This document shows, piece by piece, positions 16,829 to 25,292 of a stretch of DNA of 37,719 nucleotides. The translations under genes were made by a program, and so were the position numbers. The DNA comes from an uncultured Mollicutes bacterium (lineage in GTDB: Bacteria; Bacillota_I; Bacilli_A; RFN20; CAG-826), in the NCBI GenBank assembly GCA_900545015.1, contig UQXJ01000012.1, positions 1-37,719 on the forward strand. The letters run 5' to 3'. The notes under the pieces were generated by a model. The model was not told the origin of the DNA and did not search any database. It was given only the letters and a program-made list of their open reading frames with translations. How positions within the stretch are numbered: position 1 is the first letter of the stretch; each line of letters begins with the position of its first letter.

Positions 16829-17981
16829 GTCTATAAACCTCCATAATATTAATATAAAAAGTTTGTTCAGAAAACTTATCAATAGAAGATAAAGCATTCT
16901 TTTTAATTTTATCTAATTCGTTAGTAGGTAAACCTAATACATATCTTAATTTATTCTCAAAGTCGTCTACATCTTGATAGAAGAAACCATTAATTTTATT
17001 ATCGATAACACCAACTAAATTGTTATCGAATCTGCATAAAACAGGTAACTCTGCAGCCATTGCTTCCATGAATGTTAGTCCTTGCGTCTCGCTTATTGAT
17101 GCATTAAGAAATAAATCAGACATTATATAAAAATAAGGAACTAAAGAATTATCAACTTTTCCAATAAACAAAATTTGATTGCTTTGTATTTTTAGTTCTT
17201 TTGCCAATTCACAAAGTTCGTTTAAGCTAGGTCCGTCGCCAACAATAAGTAATAATGTTGTTTTATCATGCGTTTTATCTAAATAATCCTTATATCCTTT
17301 AATAATAACGTCGATGCTTTTTTCCTTAGCTATTCTACCTAAAGATAATAATATTCTTTTATCACTAGGAATATTGAATTGTTTTTGAATTTCTTCTGCT
17401 TTTAAAATATTTGCTTCATTTTTATTAAATCTGCTAAAATCGAATCCAGTCGGAACTACATTAATATATTTCTCAACGCCAATCGATCTTAAATAAATTT
17501 TAGTTTTATCACTAGGTGAAATTATTTCAGTAGCCCTATTCATACAAGCTTTGTCAAATTCTCTAATAGCCCATTTTGAAAATCTATCAAAATATCCTTT
17601 CGTTGCATAGTATGTATAATCTTCATACATCGTATGATATGTATAGACAGAAGGTATATTTAATTTATTAGCAACGATAAAACCAAATTGAGCGATACCA
17701 AACTCAGTATTTATGTGAACCAAATCTAGCTTTAAATTTTTCAGAATTTGAAAAGCTTTTTCGTTGTAAACAAATGAAGCACGATATCCATATAGTTTTT
17801 TCAACTCTAATCCAGGTATTCTTAAAACATTATCTTTAAAAGTAGGTTCTTTTTCTTTACTAGTGGTAATCACATAAACAGTATGACCGTTTTTCTTTAG
17901 CAAATTAAATAGTGAATTAACACTAACAGCAACACCATTGATTTCTGGTAAAAATGTATCACTAAAAATAGCTATATTCAT
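16806..17981 (-). CDS. GT4-family glycosyltransferase, probable diacylglycerol glucosyltransferase
   Basis: A 391-residue GT-B enzyme. The N-terminal FSDTFLPEINGVAVSVNSL and YTYHTMYEDY resemble the monoglucosyldiacylglycerol synthase family of Gram-positives and Acholeplasma. The C-terminal EX7E motif is ETQGLTFME. Such enzymes add glucose to diacylglycerol at the inner membrane face, making glycolipid and lipoteichoic acid anchors. The ATG overlaps the upstream gene's stop as TAATG, with GGGGATG before it. The lipid acceptor is inferred from family resemblance and from the adjacent membrane protein. Confidence 0.75.
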   Translation of the reverse strand: MNIAIFSDTFLPEINGVAVSVNSLFNLLKKNGHTVYVITTSKEKEPTFKDNVLRIPGLELKKLYGYRASFVYNEKAFQILKNLKLDLVHINTEFGIAQFGFIVANKLNIPSVYTYHTMYEDYTYYATKGYFDRFSKWAIREFDKACMNRATEIISPSDKTKIYLRSIGVEKYINVVPTGFDFSRFNKNEANILKAEEIQKQFNIPSDKRILLSLGRIAKEKSIDVIIKGYKDYLDKTHDKTTLLLIVGDGPSLNELCELAKELKIQSNQILFIGKVDNSLVPYFYIMSDLFLNASISETQGLTFMEAMAAELPVLCRFDNNLVGVIDNKINGFFYQDVDDFENKLRYVLGLPTNELDKIKKNALSSIDKFSEQTFYINIMEVYRRAIRKFW

Positions 17982-19561
17982 TATTCATCATCCCCGACAT
18001 TGAGTTCGTCAGTACTATTCTTTGTTCTTTTTGATTCAGACTTAGATAATTTAGTTTGTTTCTTTTTAACATTTACAGGGTTGAGTTTTTTAAGAATTTC
18101 TTTTCTTTCGAGCATCTTAGTTTCATATACTGTATCACTAGAAACTTTTCTTTCCTCATATGTAGCTAATTGGATTGTAAGCATAGTTTTTTTGTTTCCA
18201 ACAGGAACAATTCTTTCTGAATATGGTAATCCCCTGCTCTTATATGTTGCTGCAACAATAGCATTAATAATAAATGGGAAATAAAACGTCACGAATCTCC
18301 ATAAAATCATTAAAATTCCAACTTTGCTAGCAGCATAGAAATCTTTTGAGTAAAAGTTTGAACCAGCTCCGAATAAAGCGCTAAAAACAATTTCGCTCAC
18401 GCCAGCACTTCCTGGAAGTGGTATTAATCCAGTAGCCATTTGTTGAAAATTTGAAAAGCAAATGCAATCAAACATTTTTAAAAATACACTAGTATCAGAG
18501 AAATCAAAACCGTTTAACGCAAGCCCGCAAAAGAAAGGTTGCAATTCACAAATGATTAAGTTTAAGAAAGTTAATATGAACATTAGCATTGCAAATGGTA
18601 TATTGCTTTGCAAACGTCTAAGTTCAATTCTATAGTTTTCTACTTGAATTCTTATCATTTTTCTTTTATCTTCAGGATTTTTAAGTAATTTAATTTTAGA
18701 TAAGAAACCAATTACATTATTAATAATAAAATTCTGTATTCCTCTAGAATACGACATTAAAAGTAAAGCCAAAATAACAATAAAATTTAAAGCAAATCCA
18801 AAAACGACAAAAATCCATATTGGAATATTCATTGTTAAATCATTAATAGTTATTGGGATGAAATCAATAGCCATAATCGTAGAAAAACGCGCTGAAATAC
18901 TTATAATCCCTAAAATGATTAAGCAGGTTTGATAAACAATAAATTGCATTACAAAAATTGATGCACTATTTGAAATAGGGATTCCTTGTTTTTTAAAAGT
19001 AACAACTTGTGCAAATTGACCACCACTCGCGCCAGGCGTAATTGCACTATAAAAATTCCCAATCATTTGATTAGCAACAGCTTGATGTATTTTATAATGT
19101 CTAGTGTAAAGTCTTGCAAAGAAGAACAACAATAAAGAAGCTATTAAGAGTGAAACAACAACGGATGATAAAAATAACACAAAATAGCCAACATTCATGC
19201 TCTTAAAAACAGAAGGTACCGTTTCATAAACAAGAAGAAATTCTCCATTAGGACCAACTTGAGTAGTTTCTCTAGTAAGAGAATACCAAAGAACAAAAGC
19301 TGTAATAATAAGAATGAGTCCTAAATAAATAAAATATTTATATTTATTGCCACCTTCTTTAGCATCTTTGCTTTCTTTTTTCTCTTCCTCAACATCTTCT
19401 TTTATAGCTTCGTTTAAAATCTTATCGTCATTTGAAAGGTTTATTTCCTTAGCATCAGTATCATCAATTTTTCCATTTAAAAAATCTAGAGATGTTGTAC
19501 TTTCATTTCTTAATTCATCTAATTCTTTTTTCACATTCTCTGGTTTAATATCTTTAGCCAT
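17981..19561 (-). CDS. LPG-synthase-like (flippase-type) membrane protein
   Basis: A 526-residue protein: a charged cytosolic N-terminus (about 1-75), then seven or eight predicted membrane segments, and a basic C-terminal tail. The sequence MIGNFYSAITPGASGGQFAQV and LIPLPGSAGVSEIVF match the integral membrane part of the lysylphosphatidylglycerol synthase family (UPF0104). No lysyl-transfer catalytic domain is present. Members are thought to move or sense lipids. Directly upstream of the glycosyltransferase, so a joint role in glycolipid formation is plausible but unproven. Confidence 0.8.
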   Translation of the reverse strand: MAKDIKPENVKKELDELRNESTTSLDFLNGKIDDTDAKEINLSNDDKILNEAIKEDVEEEKKESKDAKEGGNKYKYFIYLGLILIITAFVLWYSLTRETTQVGPNGEFLLVYETVPSVFKSMNVGYFVLFLSSVVVSLLIASLLLFFFARLYTRHYKIHQAVANQMIGNFYSAITPGASGGQFAQVVTFKKQGIPISNSASIFVMQFIVYQTCLIILGIISISARFSTIMAIDFIPITINDLTMNIPIWIFVVFGFALNFIVILALLLMSYSRGIQNFIINNVIGFLSKIKLLKNPEDKRKMIRIQVENYRIELRRLQSNIPFAMLMFILTFLNLIICELQPFFCGLALNGFDFSDTSVFLKMFDCICFSNFQQMATGLIPLPGSAGVSEIVFSALFGAGSNFYSKDFYAASKVGILMILWRFVTFYFPFIINAIVAATYKSRGLPYSERIVPVGNKKTMLTIQLATYEERKVSSDTVYETKMLERKEILKKLNPVNVKKKQTKLSKSESKRTKNSTDELNVGDDE

Positions 19562-19613
19562 AAATAAATCTTTCTACTTAATAATTAACTAAACTATTTT
19601 AATCCAAAATCGC

Positions 19614-21227
19614 TTAATAGTCTTGCATTTTTACTGCTTGTGGTACTTTTGGCAGCCCTGGCATTGTTAAAATATTTCCAGTATATACTACAACGAATCC
19701 AGCACCATTAGAAATTTTTAAATCTTTAACATGAATGTTAAATCCTCTAGGAGCATTTAATAAGATTGCATTATCACTAAAACTAGAAGGTGTTTTTGCG
19801 ATGCAAACAGGCAAATTATCCTTGCCTAATTTTCTTATGTTTTCAAGCTTTTCTAAAGCTAAATCTGAAAATTCAACGCCTTCAGCTCTATATATTTCTT
19901 TTGCTATTTTAGCAATTTTATTTTCTAAAGAGTCATTTAGGTTATATAAACATTTAAAATCTGATTTTTTTGTTTCTAATGTTTCTAGAATTTTATTTGC
20001 TAAATCAATAGATCCAGCTCCGCCTTTTGTAAAGCCTTCAACAAGAGCCCGTTTATATCCGATTTTATTACATAAATTTTCGAGTAATTCAATTTCTTTA
20101 TCAGTATCTGTTGTAAATTTGTTAATAGCGACTACAACAGGTAACCCAAATTTTCTTAAATTTTGATAATGCTGCTCTAAATTTTTAAAACCAACTTCCA
20201 GGCATTCCAAATTTTCAGAATTTAAATTTTCGTATTTTTCACCACCATGTAGTTTTAAAGCTTTTATAGTAGCAACAAGTACGGCACAATCTGGTTTTAG
20301 GTTGCCTGTTCTACATTTAATATCAAAAAATTTTTCAGCTCCTAAATCTGCAGCAAAGCCAGCTTCCGTTATTACAAAAGGCGAAATTTTTAAAGCAAGT
20401 TTAGTTGCAAGTAAACTTGAACAGCCATGTGCAATATTAGCAAATGGTCCTCCGTGAATAAAAGCTAAATTATTTTCTTGCGTTTGAACAATATTAGGCA
20501 GCAATGCCTTTTTCATTAATTTCAAAATCGCATTATTTATTTTCAATTCTTTTAAATAAACTGGTTCTTCATTAAAATTGTAAGCAACTATTATTTTTCC
20601 AACTCTATTTACAAAATCTTCTTCTGAATCAGCGAGACATAAAATAGCCATCAATTCACTTGCAACAGTGATTTCAAAATGATCTATTCTCTTTATACCG
20701 TTTTTTTCTCCACCTAATCCAATTTCAATTTCTCGAAGTTCTCTATCATTCATATCAAGAGCTCTTTTCCATATAATTTTTTCTGGATTAATATTTAATT
20801 CATTCCCTTGATATATATGATTATCAATAATTGCACTTATTAAATTTATAGAACTTGTTAATGCATGCATATCACCAGTAAAGTGTAAATTTATATCTTC
20901 ACTAGGTTCAACTGTCACTTTTCCGCCACCAGTCGCTCCGCCTTTTAAACCGAAAACAGGTCCTAAACTTGGTTCTCTTAAACAAACGACTGCTTTTTTA
21001 TTTAGTTTATTAAGCCCTTCTGCTAAAGCAATGCTACATGTAGTTTTTCCTTCGCCTGCTTTTGTTGGTGTTATAGCAGTAACTAAAATTAATTTCCCAT
21101 CTTCATTATTTTTCACTTTATCAAAAAGTGAATAATCAACTTTGGCAATTTTGTCTCCATAATTAATTAAATATTTTTCATCAATTCCAAATCTTAAAGC
21201 TACTTTATTAATTTTTTGTAAGCGCAT
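19614..21227 (-). CDS. fhs: formate-tetrahydrofolate ligase
   Basis: A 537-residue protein. The ATP-binding loop TPTKAGEGKTT, the REPSLGPVFGLKGGATGGG stretch and GDMHALTSSINL identify formyl-THF synthetase, which joins formate and tetrahydrofolate using ATP and feeds one-carbon units to purines and fMet. GGAGG precedes the ATG by nine bases and lies inside tcdA, with a 20-base overlap. Slightly shorter than the usual 556. It ends the tRNA-modification gene run, with no functional link to it evident. Confidence 0.96.
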   Translation of the reverse strand: MRLQKINKVALRFGIDEKYLINYGDKIAKVDYSLFDKVKNNEDGKLILVTAITPTKAGEGKTTCSIALAEGLNKLNKKAVVCLREPSLGPVFGLKGGATGGGKVTVEPSEDINLHFTGDMHALTSSINLISAIIDNHIYQGNELNINPEKIIWKRALDMNDRELREIEIGLGGEKNGIKRIDHFEITVASELMAILCLADSEEDFVNRVGKIIVAYNFNEEPVYLKELKINNAILKLMKKALLPNIVQTQENNLAFIHGGPFANIAHGCSSLLATKLALKISPFVITEAGFAADLGAEKFFDIKCRTGNLKPDCAVLVATIKALKLHGGEKYENLNSENLECLEVGFKNLEQHYQNLRKFGLPVVVAINKFTTDTDKEIELLENLCNKIGYKRALVEGFTKGGAGSIDLANKILETLETKKSDFKCLYNLNDSLENKIAKIAKEIYRAEGVEFSDLALEKLENIRKLGKDNLPVCIAKTPSSFSDNAILLNAPRGFNIHVKDLKISNGAGFVVVYTGNILTMPGLPKVPQAVKMQDY

Positions 21228-21927
21228 TGTCTAAATCCTCCATGCCTAATAATTCTATAAGTACATGACTAGCAAGTGCTAATCCAGATGCGTTAGGAGT
21301 AAATATCATTGAAGAGATAACTTTACCCTTAATTAATGGTTGCTCTTTGGAAAAGGAAACCTTAATTTTCGATATATCTACACCTTCTTTTTTTAAATTA
21401 TACCTAAATTTTTTAGCTAGTGGGTCATTTGTTGTTTTATTTAATTTTGTAATTTCAACTTTAGTAGAATCAAGCCTATTGCCCATCCCTAAAGAAGTTA
21501 TATATTTTATATTGTGATCAATTGCATACTTAGCTAATAACACCTTTGCATCAATATCATCTATGCAATCAACAATGTAATCTCTATCATCAAAAATTGA
21601 AAAATCGAATTCTTTATCAATTCTTTTTGATATTGGTTTTATATTTAAATCGTAATTTAATTCAAGTAAATGTTCTTTTAAAGCAATTACTTTGGTTTTT
21701 CCTATATCATTTATATTATAGGCAATTTGTCTATTTAAATTAGAGTCATCAACTATATCTTTATCAACAATAATAATATCTTTAATATTGCTTCTTACAA
21801 AAGATATCGGAATAATGGAACCAACTCCTCCAACTCCTATTACAGCGATTTTTAGTTTTGATAGTTTTTCAAAATTATTGCTTAACAATAATTTTGTTCG
21901 ATTATTTATTCCCATATTTTTCTTCAT
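21208..21927 (-). CDS. tcdA: tRNA threonylcarbamoyladenosine dehydratase (E1-like)
   Basis: A ThiF/E1-like ATP-dependent enzyme of about 235-239 residues. The Rossmann motif KIAVIGVGGVGS is near residue 26, followed by VDKDIVDDSNLNRQ, DCIDDIDAK and TSLGMGNRLDSTKV. It cyclises t6A to ct6A at position 37 of ANN-decoding tRNAs. The start is ambiguous between ATG at 21927 and 21915, neither with a good ribosome binding site; both lie within the end of miaA. Confidence 0.9.
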   Translation of the reverse strand: MKKNMGINNRTKLLLSNNFEKLSKLKIAVIGVGGVGSIIPISFVRSNIKDIIIVDKDIVDDSNLNRQIAYNINDIGKTKVIALKEHLLELNYDLNIKPISKRIDKEFDFSIFDDRDYIVDCIDDIDAKVLLAKYAIDHNIKYITSLGMGNRLDSTKVEITKLNKTTNDPLAKKFRYNLKKEGVDISKIKVSFSKEQPLIKGKVISSMIFTPNASGLALASHVLIELLGMEDLDNALTKN

Positions 21928-22777
21928 TCACTATTGTTTCATATGCTTCATCAATGCTTTTAAACCATCTTACATTATTAAATTGATGCTTAAAAAATGT
22001 AAATTGTCTTTTTGCATAATGCCTTGTATTTAGTTTAATCATTTCTTTTGCTTCTTCATCATTATTAGTCTTCAAAAATTCTTTATAGCCAATAGCTTGA
22101 AGCCCTCTCAAAGAATTATCATATTCTTTAAATAACATATGTGCCTCTAAAGGTAACCCATTTTCAAACATGATATCAACACGTTTGTTGATTCTTTCGT
22201 ATAAATATTCTTTGTCTATATCAAGTCCAATAAAAGTAACATTTGGATAAAGCAGTTTATCTTTTCCATTTTCATTTAAATCACTTTTACTTTTTCCATG
22301 TTCTTTAAAAATGAATAAAGCTCTCAATAGTCTTTTTCGATTATTAGGCCCTATTTTAAACGCATCGTCTTTATCTATTTTCAAAAGCATCTCGTATAAT
22401 TCATCATTCGTTTTATCCTTTAAAAAGCCTTCATCCATTTTAGATTCTTCATAAAACTTATAATCAAACAAAGCAGCTTTTAAATAAAGCCCAGTTCCAC
22501 CAACCATAATAGCGTCTTTGTGCTCTGCTAAAATTTTTCTAGCATCAGCTTGATATCTAGAAACATCATATTGATCTTTAATCGAAACAAAATCATACAA
22601 AAATAAATTGTATTTCTCCATTTCATCTTGTGTAGGTTTGGCTGTTCCTTTTTCGATTTCTTTATAAACTTGAAAAGCATCAAAATTAATAATAGGCATA
22701 TTATTAAAATGCTTTGATAATTTATAAGCTAAATCACTTTTGCCTGAGCAAGTTGGTCCTAATATTGCATAAATCAT
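21902..22777 (-). CDS. miaA: tRNA dimethylallyltransferase
   Basis: A 291-residue enzyme that transfers the isopentenyl group to A37 of tRNAs reading UNN codons. GPTCSGKSDLA is the P-loop, GTAKPTQDE and GGTGLYLKAALF are standard blocks, and RKRLLRALFI and GLQAIGYKEF occur later. The conserved DSMQVY is here DAFQVY, with the catalytic aspartate kept. The ATG overlaps the upstream gene's stop in ATGA form. Confidence 0.95.
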   Translation of the reverse strand: MIYAILGPTCSGKSDLAYKLSKHFNNMPIINFDAFQVYKEIEKGTAKPTQDEMEKYNLFLYDFVSIKDQYDVSRYQADARKILAEHKDAIMVGGTGLYLKAALFDYKFYEESKMDEGFLKDKTNDELYEMLLKIDKDDAFKIGPNNRKRLLRALFIFKEHGKSKSDLNENGKDKLLYPNVTFIGLDIDKEYLYERINKRVDIMFENGLPLEAHMLFKEYDNSLRGLQAIGYKEFLKTNNDEEAKEMIKLNTRHYAKRQFTFFKHQFNNVRWFKSIDEAYETIVNEEKYGNK

Positions 22778-23067
22778 AAATCTAAATTATTCTTAATCTC
22801 TTCTTCTAACTCTTTGAGTTCTTTTTCAACTTGTTTAAAGTTTTGAACTAAAGGATTTAAATCATACTTCTTTTTTAAATCAGAGTATCTAATTCTTTCT
22901 TCTTCTGTCATTGAACATTTTTTAAGTAATTTCATTTCACCTAAAATCAAATTCAATTCTTGAGAATTTGAAATTGCGCTTTTCAATTTTTCGTATTCTA
23001 GAACTAAATTGTTTTTTCTCAAATATGAATTAATGTTTTTTATATCATCAGATATATATTTATTCAC
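22774..23067 (-). CDS. short YmcA/YlbF-family protein (RicA/RicF-like)
   Basis: A 97-residue, mostly helical, charged protein with one cysteine near residue 51 and a C-terminal Lys/Glu coiled region. The position directly after miaB and downstream of rny and ymdB matches ymcA (ricA) of Bacillus, whose product joins YlbF and YaaT to steer RNase Y. The match NPLVQNFKQVEKELKELEEEI fits the YlbF family. It is shorter than Bacillus YmcA (about 143). Start is GTG, with GGAGAG seven bases upstream. Confidence 0.75.
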   Translation of the reverse strand: MNKYISDDIKNINSYLRKNNLVLEYEKLKSAISNSQELNLILGEMKLLKKCSMTEEERIRYSDLKKKYDLNPLVQNFKQVEKELKELEEEIKNNLDL

Positions 23068-24499
23068 TAACTAACTCTCCAATTAAAGAATATAAATGAC
23101 TTTCGGTAACTTTAACTTTTACAATTTTGCCTATTAAAGATTCATTGCCTTTAAAGTGAATGACTTTCATGTTATAAGGGTATCCAGAAAGTAATTCTTT
23201 ATTTTTCTTACTTGTACCTTCAACTAAAACATCAAAAGTTTTTCCTACCATTTCATCTGCATGTTTTTTAAAGTTAACTTCAAGTGCTGAAACAAGTTCC
23301 TTAAATCTTTTTACTTTTTCTTTATAAGTTACATCATCTTTAAGTTTTGCAGCTGGTGTACCTAGTCTTGGAGAATATATAAATGTAAATGCACTTGTAT
23401 AATCTGCTAAATTAGCAACTTTTATAGTATCTAAAAATTCTTCATAAGTCTCATTAGGGAAACCTACAATAATATCTGTTGATAGTGCGATATTAGGAAT
23501 TTTTGTCCTAATTCTATTTACTAAAGATAAATATTCTTCACTTGAATATCTTCTTCCCATTTTTTTAAGAACAGTATCGCTTCCACTTTGAATAGGCAAA
23601 TGTAAATATTTCATAATATTGTCATATTTTGCCATAACGTCGATTACATCATCTTTAAAATCACTTGGATATGAAGTTAAAAATCTTAATCTAGGAATGC
23701 CTAATTTAGCTACTTCTTCTAAAAGTCCTGCGAAAGTTGTTCCATCTTTTAAATCTTTTCCATAACTATCGACATTTTGCCCTAAAAGAGTAATTTCTTT
23801 ATAGCCTGATTTAACTAATTCTTTGCATTCAGCTAAAATATCTGCTTTATTTCTTGAACGTTCTTTTCCTCTTGTATATGGGACAATACAATAAGTACAG
23901 AATTTATCACAGCCATACGAAATATTAACGAATGCCTTTGCGTTATCTAATCTAGTTACTGGTAAGTTTTCAATAATATTTCCTTCTTCACTCTTGATAT
24001 CAATATATCTAGATTTTTTATGTATATATTGATCAACAAGTTTTAAAACATCATGTAAATTATGAGTTCCAAACATTACATCAACATGAGGATACTTTTC
24101 CAAAATAGTTTCGATAATGTGTTTTTGTTCAACCATGCATCCACAAATCATTAAAATTAAATTCTTATTTTTTTCTTTTAATGCTTTGAATTCTCCGATT
24201 TCACCATAAACCTTATCTTCAGCATTTTCTCTAACTGCGCATGTGTTAAGTATAGCAATATCTGCTTCTTTAGGATTTTCAGTGCGTGTCATTTCAATAG
24301 TTGAAAATAATCCTAATAATGTTTCTTCATCACGAACATTTGCTTGACAACCATATGTTCTAATAAAAACTTTTTTACCTTTAAATCTTTCAATTAATTC
24401 TTTACTTGGAGTATATGAATATAAAATTGTTGAGGATTTACTGACTCTCTTTCTTGCTTCATTCATATCTGGTAAATTTTCAATAACTACCTTCTTCAT
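23060..24499 (-). CDS. miaB: tRNA-2-methylthio-N6-dimethylallyladenosine synthase
   Basis: A 479-residue radical SAM methylthiotransferase. RTYGCQANVRDEE, AVREN and MICGCMVEQKH carry the auxiliary-cluster cysteines, YGCDKFCTYCIVPYTRGKERSR is the radical-SAM CxxxCxxC site, and a C-terminal TRAM domain is present (about 408-479). It adds 2-methylthio to i6A37. It needs two [4Fe-4S] clusters, linking it to the suf operon. AAAGGA precedes the ATG. Confidence 0.97.
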   Translation of the reverse strand: MKKVVIENLPDMNEARKRVSKSSTILYSYTPSKELIERFKGKKVFIRTYGCQANVRDEETLLGLFSTIEMTRTENPKEADIAILNTCAVRENAEDKVYGEIGEFKALKEKNKNLILMICGCMVEQKHIIETILEKYPHVDVMFGTHNLHDVLKLVDQYIHKKSRYIDIKSEEGNIIENLPVTRLDNAKAFVNISYGCDKFCTYCIVPYTRGKERSRNKADILAECKELVKSGYKEITLLGQNVDSYGKDLKDGTTFAGLLEEVAKLGIPRLRFLTSYPSDFKDDVIDVMAKYDNIMKYLHLPIQSGSDTVLKKMGRRYSSEEYLSLVNRIRTKIPNIALSTDIIVGFPNETYEEFLDTIKVANLADYTSAFTFIYSPRLGTPAAKLKDDVTYKEKVKRFKELVSALEVNFKKHADEMVGKTFDVLVEGTSKKNKELLSGYPYNMKVIHFKGNESLIGKIVKVKVTESHLYSLIGELVSE

Positions 24500-25292
24500 A
24501 ATTGCTTTCCTTTCTTGAAATTAAATATATTGGGATTATTTCTTCACTTTTAAAAGTTAAATCATTAAATTTGAGAACACATGCAGAAAACAAACAATCA
24601 TCATCTTCTAAATATGAGAATCTTGTATTCTCGTTATGTTTTATAACTCGTTCAATAACACTGCTTATTTCACACCCTAATACCGAATTATAAGACCCGC
24701 ACATACCAACATCACTTATAAACATTGTTCCTGTATTAAGAATTTGTGCATCGCGAGTTTGAACATGTGTGTGTGTTCCTATTACAGCACTAACTGTATT
24801 CTTTAAAGCATATGCAAATGCCTTTTTTTCACCAGTTGCTTCAGCATGAAAATCAACAATATGAATGTCACTATCATCGATTTCGATAATCTTTTCAATA
24901 GAAGTGTATGGATCGTCTACATCTAATTTTGAAAAAGCTAATCCTAACAAGTTAGTGACTCTTATCTTCACGCCATTTACATCAAAAACTTTTGATCCAA
25001 CACCAGGAAAATCTTCTTTGATGTTAAGAGGTCTAACTACTTCATCAGCAAAATCCAAATAATCAATTATTTCAGGTCTATCCTTATAATGATTTCCTAA
25101 AGTAATACAATCAATTCCTTGGTTAATTAAGAAATTGTAATGATTTTCGTTCATCCCTCTACCACGAGAAATATTTTCTCCGTTTGCAATAATAAAATTA
25201 ATTTTATATTTTTTGCAAACGGAGTCTAAATTCTTTTTTAAAGCTTTTCTTCCTACTTTTCCTACAATATCACCAATAAATAATATATTCAT
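24480..25292 (-). CDS. ymdB: YmdB-family metallophosphoesterase
   Basis: A 270-residue calcineurin-like phosphodiesterase. D8 (IGDIVG), E39 (NGEN), N67 and H68 (GNH), a histidine in DFHAEATGEK and the GTHTHVQTRDA pair form the metal site. Bacillus YmdB has 2',3'-cAMP phosphodiesterase activity and affects biofilm and motility choices. Immediately follows rny, as is usual in Firmicutes; the stop and start overlap as TAATG. Confidence 0.93.
   Translation of the reverse strand: MNILFIGDIVGKVGRKALKKNLDSVCKKYKINFIIANGENISRGRGMNENHYNFLINQGIDCITLGNHYKDRPEIIDYLDFADEVVRPLNIKEDFPGVGSKVFDVNGVKIRVTNLLGLAFSKLDVDDPYTSIEKIIEIDDSDIHIVDFHAEATGEKKAFAYALKNTVSAVIGTHTHVQTRDAQILNTGTMFISDVGMCGSYNSVLGCEISSVIERVIKHNENTRFSYLEDDDCLFSACVLKFNDLTFKSEEIIPIYLISRKESNYEEGSY

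Noticed and set aside
19735..20166. 143-codon plus-strand open frame inside fhs
   Set aside because: It is opposite conserved fhs coding sequence, has no ribosome binding site and looks like a shadow frame.
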